DNA from: Thermoplasmata archaeon
Lineage (GTDB): Archaea > Thermoplasmatota > Thermoplasmata > Lutacidiplasmatales > UBA184
Length of the DNA stretch: 64,000 nt
Assembly (NCBI GenBank): GCA_021819135.1
Contig: JAKASE010000004.1
Span: 1-64,000 of the forward strand
Reading direction: 5' to 3'
Part shown: positions 37,566 to 46,005 of the stretch, piece by piece
Numbering within the stretch: position 1 is the first letter of the stretch
How the letters are laid out: every line of letters starts with the position of its first letter
Notes under the pieces: generated by a model
Database searches by the model: none
Told to the model about the DNA's origin: nothing
The model's input: only the letters and a program-made list of their open reading frames with translations
Program-made: the position numbers and the translations under genes

Positions 37566-39068
37566 CTACCGCATCTCCGCGAGGCATATTTCAATGAAGT
37601 CCAGCGCCCCTTCCACCGCCGCCCCCGAGCTCGCGAGGTCGAGTCGGGCGTCCTGGAGGAGCCCGAACACCTCCTCGACCGCGGCCTCGTGGCGGAGCGC
37701 CGCGTCCTGGAGGTCGTCGGTCCCCGCGATCCGGGTGAGCTGGTAGGTCCCGCGAAGCTCGAGGAGCTTCGAGAACAGGCCCATCACGCGCTCCCGCGAG
37801 TGGGTGCCGTTCGAAGAGAGCGAATGCTCGGTCGTGTCGATGAAGCGCACCAGGGTCTCGGTCTCCTTGTCGTTCTGCATCCGGGCCTGCAGCATCGCCA
37901 GCCGCCGGAGCACGGCGGCCTGTGTGGTCGCCGGGAGCTTCTCGGCCTCCCCCCATGCCACGAGGAGCGACCGCGCCGCCTCGACGATCGCGTGGCGCGC
38001 GTACTGGATCCGCGCCTCCCAGTAGTGGTACGTCACCCGGGGAAGGACCGCCTGGGCGCGCGCCAGCCGCTCGAGCGCGACGTCGTACTGGCCCTGCAGG
38101 TACGCCTCGACGACCTCGCCGAGGGGACCGTACCGCTCCTTGAGGTAGGCCGGCGGGCCGCCCGCGACCCCGAGCACGCCGATCTCGAGCTCGGGGGACT
38201 CGTGGAAGCCGTCGGCGCTGTCCGCCCGCGCTGCTTCGTGCGCCGCCTTGATCCGGCCCACGGTCGCGTGCTGCTGGGGCTCCTTGAGCGCGCGGGCCGC
38301 GCTCGCGGCATGCCGCGCGAGCTCCTCCGGGTGGAGGTCCTCGATCGGCAGGTCGTCGTCGTACCCGACGTCGATGAACGCATGGACCATCTGCGCGAAG
38401 AGGGCGGAACCGGTCGTCACTTCCTGGTAGCCGAACGCCGGGGCGAGCCCGATCGCCTGGGCGCGCGTTTCCATTTGGGAGAGGAGCCCGTGCATGCTCC
38501 CCGCGTCGACCCCCTTGTCCCGCTCGGCACCGCTGCCGATCCCGATCAGGCGGAAGGAGAGGCGCGAGTTCGCCGGGAGGATGTACGGCACGAGATCGAT
38601 CCGTCCTTCGGGGAGCGGACCGTCCGGCGTCGGCCGGACGTCGAACCGCTGCGAGGCGTTGTCCCAGCCGTCGGTGACCAGGACGAGGTTCCCCCGCACC
38701 CCGTCGGTGCCGCTGCGAAGGAGGTCGGCGCCGACGGCGATCGCGTCCCAGATCGCTGAGCGCCCGCTCGGGGCCAGCATCGAGATCAGGTTCTCGATGT
38801 ACGGCAGGTTCTCCCGGTGGATCTCCGCGAGCGGCACCGGGACGCGGACGACCTCGGTGAACGTCACGAGACCGAACAGGGAGCCCGACTCCGAGGCGTC
38901 CTGGAGGATGCGGAAGACCGCGGTCCGTGCGACCTCGATCTTCTGACGCGGGGGTCGGCCCTCCTCCGACTCGGGGAGGGGGGCGAGCATGCTCTTCGAG
39001 AGATCGAGCAAGAGAACGTTCCGCTCGCGCGGCGTGGACGGTGGGGAGGGATTCGGTTCGTTCTGCAT
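37566..39068 (-). CDS. vWA-domain protein with helical C-terminal region
   Basis: MIDAS DLSKSM (DxSxS), NLVLVTDGWDNAS, then alpha-helical repeats. Confidence 0.88.
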   Translation of the reverse strand: MQNEPNPSPPSTPRERNVLLLDLSKSMLAPLPESEEGRPPRQKIEVARTAVFRILQDASESGSLFGLVTFTEVVRVPVPLAEIHRENLPYIENLISMLAPSGRSAIWDAIAVGADLLRSGTDGVRGNLVLVTDGWDNASQRFDVRPTPDGPLPEGRIDLVPYILPANSRLSFRLIGIGSGAERDKGVDAGSMHGLLSQMETRAQAIGLAPAFGYQEVTTGSALFAQMVHAFIDVGYDDDLPIEDLHPEELARHAASAARALKEPQQHATVGRIKAAHEAARADSADGFHESPELEIGVLGVAGGPPAYLKERYGPLGEVVEAYLQGQYDVALERLARAQAVLPRVTYHYWEARIQYARHAIVEAARSLLVAWGEAEKLPATTQAAVLRRLAMLQARMQNDKETETLVRFIDTTEHSLSSNGTHSRERVMGLFSKLLELRGTYQLTRIAGTDDLQDAALRHEAAVEEVFGLLQDARLDLASSGAAVEGALDFIEICLAEMR

Positions 39069-39247
39069 CCCGTCGCGCCAGCCTCAACCGGCCCATCGCA
39101 CGGACCGGACACCCGGTCCGGGAACGCGCCGGCCGGCTCCGCCCTGTTGCACGGGCTATTTACCGGGGGGAGGGTATATCTTGCTTCCGACAGTCCGGCG
39201 GCCCCCGGATATCCGTCATGACCGTCGGCCCGGGGTCCGGAGCTACC

Positions 39248-39257
39248 GTTATAACCC
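39248..39257 (+). promoter_or_regulatory. TATA-box-like element for rps17e
   Basis: gttataac about 28 nt upstream of ATG 39281. Confidence 0.5.
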
Positions 39258-39280
39258 ACGCCCGGACTGGCCCCGCCCGC

Positions 39281-39508
39281 ATGGGCAACATCCGCCAGAC
39301 GTACATCAAGCGGGTCGCGATCGAGCTGATCCGGCACTATCCGAACGACTTCTCCGGGGACTTCCAGAAGAACAAGCAGAAGGTCCTCGAGCTGACGGAC
39401 CTCGGCGTCGCCGTCGAGGGCGGACCGCTCCGCGTCACCCACAAGAAGCTCGCCAACCGGATCGCGGGCTACGCGACCCGGTACATGAAGCGCAAGCGCG
39501 GGACCTGA
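39281..39508 (+). CDS. rps17e: 30S ribosomal protein S17e
   Basis: MGNIRQTYIKRVAIELIRHYPNDFSGDFQKNKQKVLELTDL...SKxLRNRIAGYATRY-like. Confidence 0.93.
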   Translation: MGNIRQTYIKRVAIELIRHYPNDFSGDFQKNKQKVLELTDLGVAVEGGPLRVTHKKLANRIAGYATRYMKRKRGT

Positions 39509-39547
39509 ACGGTCCTCGCCCTACGCCCGCCGGCCCTCGGGGGCCGA

Positions 39548-40213
39548 TCAGTCGAGCACCCGGAGCCCTTCCTGGAGGTGCACGATCTCGACCGGCGTCG
39601 TCGGGCGACCGACCAGGATCCCCTGCGCGTTCGCGACCAGGCACGCCCCCACGATCGGGACGCCGAAGTTGGCGGTCGACCGATGGACCGGCACGCCGAG
39701 CAGCGAGCCCAGGGCGGTGCACTCCCGCTCCGTCGCCTTCGGGTGGACGACCACGCCCCGGTTCGTCGCCACCCCGGCCATCCCCACCGTCCCGAGCCCC
39801 GCGAGCGTTCCCCGCTCGGCCGGGACCCCGAGCGCGCCCGAGATCTCGCGGACGGTCTCCGCGGAGAACTCCGGGTGGACGAGCGCGCCCGTGTCGTTCG
39901 CGAGGATGTTGTTCCCCATCGCGTTCTGCCGGTGACGCACCACCGTGACCGGGGCGATCGCCTCGAGCCGGGCCTGCTCGGCGGGGGCGATCGCGTCGCC
40001 GACGACGAATCCGTTCGCGTTCGCCGCGACCATCGCGCCGACGACCTCGCAGTCGAAGACCGAGCTCCGTTCGAGACGGACCCCGAGGATCCGTGCGAGG
40101 TCGTGCTCGAGCGGACGGGGGGTCTGGGGAGGTCCCAGGGCGACCCGATCGAGGACCCGCAGGTAGACCCCGAGGTACGGGCTCCCCGCGAAGAGCGTCC
40201 GTCCGACCGGCAC
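39548..40213 (-). CDS. eif6: translation initiation factor aIF6
   Basis: GSPYLGVYLRV; AANANGFVVGD; NDTGALVHPEFS; VVVHPKATERE; VANAQGILVGRPTTPVEIVHLQEGL. Confidence 0.95.
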   Translation of the reverse strand: MPVGRTLFAGSPYLGVYLRVLDRVALGPPQTPRPLEHDLARILGVRLERSSVFDCEVVGAMVAANANGFVVGDAIAPAEQARLEAIAPVTVVRHRQNAMGNNILANDTGALVHPEFSAETVREISGALGVPAERGTLAGLGTVGMAGVATNRGVVVHPKATERECTALGSLLGVPVHRSTANFGVPIVGACLVANAQGILVGRPTTPVEIVHLQEGLRVLD

Positions 40214-40236
40214 GCGTGGCGTCTCCCGCGGCCGGA

Positions 40237-40533
40237 CTACTCGGGCTCGAGGAGGTCGACCTCGATGAGCCCGTCCTCGAACCGGATCGCCTTGACCCGG
40301 ACCTGCCGCGGAACGTGCTGGATGCCGCGCTCCCAGATCCGCTCGTTGAGCCGGGGATCGATCCAGACGTCCTCCGGCTTGCCCTTCATGTGGCGGACGA
40401 TGAATCGACGCACCGTCTCGAGCGCGTGACCGGCCCGGCGGCGGCGCGACGGCTGGTGCTGGCTCGGACGCAGCGGGATCACGTACTCTCGCTCGAGCTC
40501 CTCCGCGTGGCGGGTGCCGGTCTTCGCGGGCAT
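40237..40533 (-). CDS. rpl31e: 50S ribosomal protein L31e
   Basis: EREYVIPLR...AGHALETVRRFIVRHMKG..EDVWIDPRLNERIWERGIQHVPRQVRVKA. Confidence 0.93.
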   Translation of the reverse strand: MPAKTGTRHAEELEREYVIPLRPSQHQPSRRRRAGHALETVRRFIVRHMKGKPEDVWIDPRLNERIWERGIQHVPRQVRVKAIRFEDGLIEVDLLEPE

Positions 40534-40548
40534 CGTGCTTGGTCTCCT

Positions 40549-40707
40549 CTACTTGTGCAGGTGGCCCCGCTTCCAGGAGTGGCGCTTCGGATGTCGGGTC
40601 ACGCGCCGCTCGGTCCGTTGCATCACCCAGGCCGGGACGCGGCGGTTGGACTTGACGACGCGGAGGAGGCGGGTCTTGCGGGCGAGGCTCTTCCTACGGT
40701 TCGCCAT
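40549..40707 (-). CDS. rpl39e: 50S ribosomal protein L39e
   Basis: Translated by hand: MANRRKSLARKTRLLRVVKSNRRVPAWVMQRTERRVTRHPKRHSWKRGHLHK (52 aa); absent from the supplied ORF track because it is short. Confidence 0.93.
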   Translation of the reverse strand: MANRRKSLARKTRLLRVVKSNRRVPAWVMQRTERRVTRHPKRHSWKRGHLHK

Positions 40708-40722
40708 CGACGGTTCCTCCGT

Positions 40723-41082
40723 TCAGCGTCGCGTGATCGAGATCTCGCGGCGATCCGGCGCGATCCGCTCGAGCAGCGAGCGCAAGGTCGCGTCGTCGAC
40801 CTGCCGCTGGAGACGCCCGCTCGCGGCGAGCGCGATCAACTGCTGCTCGACCGAGGAGGCCACCTCCGGCTTCGCGAGCCGGATCCGTCCGAGGCGCTCT
40901 CGCGCCTCGGGGGTGAGGATGCGGCGCAGGATCTCGGCCCGCTCCGACTCCCGACGCTGCATCTCGGACTGCTGGGCCGCGTACGCCTGGGCGTTCGCGG
41001 CATCGGAGACCTGGCTCTCCTGGAGCTGACGGACCCGCCGACGACGGAGCTCCTCGAGCTCCGAGTCCCCTCCGTATGCCAT
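40723..41082 (-). CDS. PDCD5/TFAR19-family DNA-binding protein
   Basis: ELEELRRRRVRQLQESQ...AILRRILTPEARERLGRIRLAKPEVASSVEQQLIALAASGRLQRQVDDATLRSLLERI. Confidence 0.92.
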   Translation of the reverse strand: MAYGGDSELEELRRRRVRQLQESQVSDAANAQAYAAQQSEMQRRESERAEILRRILTPEARERLGRIRLAKPEVASSVEQQLIALAASGRLQRQVDDATLRSLLERIAPDRREISITRR

Positions 41083-41114
41083 CGACCAACCCTCCTCGCC
41101 TTCCCGTACGATGC

Positions 41115-41570
41115 TCAGAGGTACTTGGCCAATTCGGGTCGCTGTTCGGAGAGCTTCTGAAGGACGCCCTTCGAGACCGACGCGAGCAGCTTCTCGCCCT
41201 CCGGGCTCAACCGGCGACCGAGGTTCTTGTACGGCTGGACGAGGCCGGACTTCTCGAGCTGGTGGACGATCTCCCGCAGGACGGAGCGGGACCCGGAGCG
41301 GGCGTGGTACGGAGCGCTCCCCCGGTCTCGCTTGCCGCCGTACTCGGTGCTGAGCCGGGTGACCCCGACGTGACCTTTGAGGTAGATCTTCCGGAGGACC
41401 GAGGCGCTGCGCAGGTACCACCAGTCCGTCTGCACCGGCGCACGCTGCTTGTGGACCCCGGTCTTGACGAACTGGGCCCAGGGGGGTGGTTCGACCGCCT
41501 TGCGGTTCCTGAGCTCGCTCGCGAGTGGGGGCAGCAAGAGGGCCGGTGGGACATCATTGGGATGGGGCAT
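41115..41570 (-). CDS. rps19e: 30S ribosomal protein S19e
   Basis: VKTGVHKQRAPVQTDWWYLRSASVLRKIYLKGHVGVTRLSTEYGGKRDRGSAPYHARSGSRSVLREIVHQLEKSGLV. Confidence 0.95.
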   Translation of the reverse strand: MPHPNDVPPALLLPPLASELRNRKAVEPPPWAQFVKTGVHKQRAPVQTDWWYLRSASVLRKIYLKGHVGVTRLSTEYGGKRDRGSAPYHARSGSRSVLREIVHQLEKSGLVQPYKNLGRRLSPEGEKLLASVSKGVLQKLSEQRPELAKYL

Positions 41571-41593
41571 GGAGCGGCGCGGCCACCTAGTCG

Positions 41594-41604
41594 GGGTATT
41601 TAAT
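41594..41604 (-). promoter_or_regulatory. TATA-box-like element for rps19e and the downstream ribosomal cluster
   Basis: Minus-strand ctattaaatac about 25 nt upstream of the rps19e start. Confidence 0.5.
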
Positions 41605-41740
41605 AGCGCTCTCGGCCGTCCCCCGTCGGGCCGGTTCGGCCCGGCGTTCGCGTCGACCGGGCTCTCGACGGGGGCATGCGGGACCTATACAAGGGACCGG
41701 GGAGTCCCCGGGAGCGACCGGAGGGTCGCTCGAAGGACCG

Positions 41741-42349
41741 ATGACCGACGCCGCTCTCGTGCTGTCCGCCGGAGAGTCCCGCCGGTTCGGTGGCCCCCCG
41801 AAGGCGCTCGCGCCGGTGGACGAGAGATCGGCGGTCCGCCGGATCGCCGAGACCGCGCTCGAGGTGGGGTGCTTTCCCGTGGTCGTGGTCGTCGGGGCCC
41901 ACCGGATGCCGATCGCCCACGAGGTCCGGGGGCTGGAGGTCGAGATCGTGGAAGCCGGGGACTGGTTCGAGGGCCGCACCGCGTCGGTGCAGGCCGGTCT
42001 CCGGGCGCTGCCCGAGGGGGACGACGTCCTGTTCTGGCCCGTCGATCATCCGTTCGTCTCCCGGCGCACCGTCGAGACCCTCCTCGCGGTGAAGGCGCAC
42101 GACCCGCTCGGCGTATGGTTCGTGCCGACGTACCTCGGGCCGGGCGGCCATCCCGTCCTGTGGCGCTCGGTCGTGGTGCCGCACGTGCTCGAACTGCGGA
42201 CGGACGCTCCGCTCCGTTCGCTCTTACCCGAGTTCGGTCCCCAGGTCCGCCGCGTGGCGGTCGACGACCCCGGCGTCGTTGCGAACGTAGATACGCCCGA
42301 GGCGTTCCGGGACGCGCGAGAGGCCTGGTATCGGCGCTCGGAGCTCTGA
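41741..42349 (+). CDS. MobA/MocA-like molybdopterin nucleotidyltransferase
   Basis: AALVLSAGESRRFGGPPKALAPV; DDVLFWPVDHPFVSRRTVE; GVVANVDTPEAF. Confidence 0.87.
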   Translation: MTDAALVLSAGESRRFGGPPKALAPVDERSAVRRIAETALEVGCFPVVVVVGAHRMPIAHEVRGLEVEIVEAGDWFEGRTASVQAGLRALPEGDDVLFWPVDHPFVSRRTVETLLAVKAHDPLGVWFVPTYLGPGGHPVLWRSVVVPHVLELRTDAPLRSLLPEFGPQVRRVAVDDPGVVANVDTPEAFRDAREAWYRRSEL

Positions 42350-42356
42350 ACGAACG

Positions 42357-43208
42357 ATGGACCGCAGGCAGACGCGGGAGGCCCTGCGCCTTCTCGAGGC
42401 GCACCAGCCGTTCGTCCGGGCCTCCGTCGTCGAGGCCAGCGGTTCGGTGCCCGGCAAGCTCGGCGCGTCGATGCTGGTACGGGCCGATGGGACCACCCTC
42501 GGCACGATCGGGGGCGCGGCGCTCGAGGAGCGGGTGAAGTCCCTCGCCACGGAGGCGTTCGCCCGTCGCGCAGGAGGGCTCCACCGGTTCGAGCTCGCGG
42601 CCTGGAAGACGGGCGGCCTCCCGAGCCTGTGCGGCGGCTCGGTCGCGATCGCGGTCGAGTTCGTCCCCGCCCGCCCGAACCTCCTGCTCTGGGGTGGGGG
42701 CCATGTCTCCCGCGCCCTCGCCTCGTTGCTCCCGTCCCTGGAGTACGACTACAGCGTCGCTGACGACCGCCCCGACTGGGTCGGAGCCGACCGGTTCCCG
42801 GACGCCGAGCGTCGCGTGGTGGTCGCCCCGGAGAAGCTCTGGGAGGCGGTCGATCCGGCGTCGTTCACGCACCTCTACCTGCTCGGGTACGACGCGGCGA
42901 AGGACCTCGAGGTCCTCGCCGGTGCGATCGACCGGTTCCCGAACGCGATCGGCCTCATGGCGAGCGCGTCGAAGCGGGAGCACATGTTCGCCGCCCTCCG
43001 CGCACGAGGGGTCCGCCGCGAGGCGCTCGCCCGGGTGCGCTCGCCGGTGGGTCTCTCGATCGGGGCGGAGAGCCCGGAGGAGATCGCGGTGAGCATCGTG
43101 GCCGGGATCGTGGCGGAGGTGCACCCCGCGGCCCGCCGGGCCCCCTCGGGTCGGGCCCGGGAGCCGCGGAGGTCGCAGGAGGGCGATGCCGTCGCGCGAC
43201 GCCCTTAG
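42357..43208 (+). CDS. XdhC/CoxI-family protein
   Basis: ASGSVPGKLGASMLV..DGTTLGTIGGAALEERV; LLLWGGGHVSRALASLLP; PVGLSIGAESPEEIAVSIVAGIVAE. Confidence 0.88.
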   Translation: MDRRQTREALRLLEAHQPFVRASVVEASGSVPGKLGASMLVRADGTTLGTIGGAALEERVKSLATEAFARRAGGLHRFELAAWKTGGLPSLCGGSVAIAVEFVPARPNLLLWGGGHVSRALASLLPSLEYDYSVADDRPDWVGADRFPDAERRVVVAPEKLWEAVDPASFTHLYLLGYDAAKDLEVLAGAIDRFPNAIGLMASASKREHMFAALRARGVRREALARVRSPVGLSIGAESPEEIAVSIVAGIVAEVHPAARRAPSGRAREPRRSQEGDAVARRP

Positions 43209-43656
43209 CTTCCGACTGAACGGTCATCCGGTCGAGCTGGCCTGCGAGCCGGCGCGCGTGCTCCTCGACCTATTGCGCGAGGACCTTCGGCTTACCGGGA
43301 CCAAGCGCGGCTGCGACCTCGGCACGTGCGGCTGCTGCGCCGTCCTGGTCGACGGACGGCCGACGCTGAGCTGCCTCACCCTCGCGCGTCTCGTGGAGGG
43401 GCGCGCGGTCGACACGATCGAGGGGATCACGCCCGCCCAGGGGCTTTCCCCGGTCCAGCGGGCGTTCGTCGAGCACGGTGCGACCCAGTGCGGGTTCTGC
43501 ACGCCGGGGTTCATCGTGACGGCCACCGCGCTGCTCCGCGCGAACCCGAGCCCGAGCCGTGCGGAGATCGAGCGGGCGATCTCGGGGAACCTTTGCCGGT
43601 GCACCGGCTACGCGAAGATCATCGAGGCGATCCGGGCGGCCGCGGGGGCCGACTGA
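43186..43656 (+). CDS. [2Fe-2S] subunit of molybdenum hydroxylase (4-hydroxybenzoyl-CoA reductase gamma-like)
   Basis: CDLGTCGCCAVLVDGRPTLSC and CGFCTPGF...CRCTGY. Confidence 0.92.
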   Translation: MPSRDALSFRLNGHPVELACEPARVLLDLLREDLRLTGTKRGCDLGTCGCCAVLVDGRPTLSCLTLARLVEGRAVDTIEGITPAQGLSPVQRAFVEHGATQCGFCTPGFIVTATALLRANPSPSRAEIERAISGNLCRCTGYAKIIEAIRAAAGAD

Positions 43657-45980
43657 TGGCCTCCGCCCCGCCGCCGCCGTACCGACTTCTCGGCGGGCGG
43701 ATCCCGTACGTCGACGGTCCGCTGAAGGTCACCGGACGGGCCGAGTACACGGACGACATCCAGCGCCCCGGCATGCTCGTCGGGCGCGTGCTGCGCAGTC
43801 CCTGGCCGCACGCCCGCCTCCGGTCGATCGACGTCCGCGAGGCCCGGGCCGTCCCCGGGGTGCATGCGGTCCTCACCGGCGAACGGTACCCGACCCCGTT
43901 CGGCGTCCTCCCGATCACGCACGACGAGACCGCGATCGCCGTCGACAAGGCCCGGTACATCGGCGACATCATCGCGGCCGTCGCCGCCCGCGACGAGCGG
44001 ACCGCCGAGGAGGCGCTCGCCCGGGTCCGGTGCGAGATCGATTCGCTCCCCGAGCACGCCGACCCGAGGATGGGCGTGTCGGGGGTCTCCGAGCCGATCC
44101 AGAAGCGGAGCCTCCCCGGGACGAACATCCAGAAGGAGGTCGTCCAGCACTTCGGGGACGTGGACGAGGCGTTCCGGGCGGCGCGATACACCGCGCGGGT
44201 CCGGGGGACGTTCGCCGGCGTCACGCACGCCTTCACCGAGCCGCTCGTCACGATCGCGGAAGCGACCCCGGACGGACGGCTCACGGTCTGGAGCGCGACC
44301 CAGGTCCCCCACTACCTCCACCGGGCGCTCTCCGAGGTCCTCGGGATCCCGCTCCACCGCATCCGCGTCATCAAGCCCGAGGTGGGCGGCGGGTTCGGTG
44401 GGAAGTCCGACCCGCTGCCGCACGAGATCGCGTGCGCCGCCCTCGCGATCGAGACCGGGAGGCCCGTGAAGATCCTGTTCGACCGGGAGGACGTCTTCTA
44501 CACGAACCACGGCCGCCACCCGACGCAGAACGACGTCCGCGTCGCGGCCGACGCCGAGGGGAACCTCCTCGCGTACGACATCGAGGCGCTGATCGACGGC
44601 GGGGCGTGGAGCTCGTTCGGGACCGTCACGACGTACTACAATGGCGTGCTCGCGATGGGACCGTACCGCATCCCGAACTTCCGATACCGGGGTCGGCGCG
44701 TGTACACGAACAAGCCCCCGTCGGGCGCGATGCGGGCCCACGGCGGGACCAACATCCGCCACTCGGTCGAGGTCGCGCTCGACGAGCTCGCCGAGGCGAT
44801 GGGACGCGACCCGTTCGACCTCCGGGCGCAGAACGCCCTGGCCCCGGGGTCGACGACCGTGAACGAGTTCCGCATCACGTCGACCTCCTTCCTCGACTGC
44901 CTCAACGCCGTCCGCTCGGCGAGCGGCTGGCGGGAGAAGTTCCGGGCGCTCCCCTACGGCCGTGGTGTCGGTCTCGGCTGCGGGTTCTACATCTCGGGAT
45001 CGAACAGCCCGATCCACTTCACGCCGAAGATGCCGCAGTCGACCGTTCACCTCAAGGTCGACATGGATGGGGGGATCGCCGTCCACTCGATGCAGGCGGA
45101 CATCGGCCAGGGATCGAACACCCTGCTCGCCGCGATCGTCGCCGAAGTGCTCGGCGTGGACCTCGAGCGGGTCCATGTGCAACGGGTCGACTCCGACGTG
45201 AGCCCGGTCGACCTCGGCTCGTACTCGAGCCGGGTGACGTTCATGATGGGGAACGCCGCCCGCGCGGCGGCCGAGGAGCTCAAGGGCAAGCTCCTCGCGG
45301 CGGCGGCCGCGATCCGGGAGCGGCCCGTCTCCGACATCTCGGTCGGCCACGAGCGCTTCGAGGTCGCCGGCGCGCCGGACCTCGCGGTACCGTTCCTCGA
45401 CGCGCTGCACAAGGCGATGGAGACCACCGGGGCGCTCACCGCCTCGGGGTCGTACCAGACGCAGCCCCGGGGCGGTTCGTTCAAGGGGGCGAAGGCGGGC
45501 ACGGCCCCGGCGTACTCGTTCGCGGCGTACGTCGCCGAGGTCGAGGTCGACGTCGAGACCGGCGTCTACCGGGTGGAGACGATCTGGGCCGGGTTCGACT
45601 GCGGCCGTCCGCTCAACCGGCTCGCGGTCGAGGGCCAGATCGAGGGCTCGATCCACATGGGCCTAGGCCAGGTGATGGGCGAGTCGATGAGCTACCGGGG
45701 GACCCGCCTGCTCAACCCGTCGCTCCTCGAGTACAAGATCCCGATGCCCCAGCAGATGCCCCGGATCGAGATCCATCTGGTCGGGGCGGACGACCCCGAC
45801 GGACCGTTCGGGGCCAAGGAGGCCGGCGAAGGTCCCCTGATCGCCACCCTGCCGGCGGTCGGGAACGCCCTCTACGACGCGATCGGGGTCCGGTTCACCG
45901 AGCTCCCGATCACTCCCGACCGGGTCCTCCGGGGGATCGACCGACGCCGCTCGGAAGGGCGGGCCTGGAAGGGGCAGTAG
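43656..45980 (+). CDS. molybdopterin-binding subunit of molybdenum hydroxylase (4-hydroxybenzoyl-CoA reductase alpha-like)
   Basis: GRAEYTDDIQRPGMLVGRVLRSPWPHARL; GGGFGGKSD; KPPSGAMRAHGGTN; overlaps the 2Fe-2S gene by one nucleotide. Confidence 0.9.
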   Translation: MASAPPPPYRLLGGRIPYVDGPLKVTGRAEYTDDIQRPGMLVGRVLRSPWPHARLRSIDVREARAVPGVHAVLTGERYPTPFGVLPITHDETAIAVDKARYIGDIIAAVAARDERTAEEALARVRCEIDSLPEHADPRMGVSGVSEPIQKRSLPGTNIQKEVVQHFGDVDEAFRAARYTARVRGTFAGVTHAFTEPLVTIAEATPDGRLTVWSATQVPHYLHRALSEVLGIPLHRIRVIKPEVGGGFGGKSDPLPHEIACAALAIETGRPVKILFDREDVFYTNHGRHPTQNDVRVAADAEGNLLAYDIEALIDGGAWSSFGTVTTYYNGVLAMGPYRIPNFRYRGRRVYTNKPPSGAMRAHGGTNIRHSVEVALDELAEAMGRDPFDLRAQNALAPGSTTVNEFRITSTSFLDCLNAVRSASGWREKFRALPYGRGVGLGCGFYISGSNSPIHFTPKMPQSTVHLKVDMDGGIAVHSMQADIGQGSNTLLAAIVAEVLGVDLERVHVQRVDSDVSPVDLGSYSSRVTFMMGNAARAAAEELKGKLLAAAAAIRERPVSDISVGHERFEVAGAPDLAVPFLDALHKAMETTGALTASGSYQTQPRGGSFKGAKAGTAPAYSFAAYVAEVEVDVETGVYRVETIWAGFDCGRPLNRLAVEGQIEGSIHMGLGQVMGESMSYRGTRLLNPSLLEYKIPMPQQMPRIEIHLVGADDPDGPFGAKEAGEGPLIATLPAVGNALYDAIGVRFTELPITPDRVLRGIDRRRSEGRAWKGQ

Positions 45981-46005
45981 CGGGGCGGGGGGCCGGAGAG
46001 GGACG

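Noticed and set aside
43608-45656. 682-aa minus-strand ORF and the 860-aa + ORF at 43559-46141
   Set aside because: Shadow frames of the molybdenum-subunit gene; no protein-like composition
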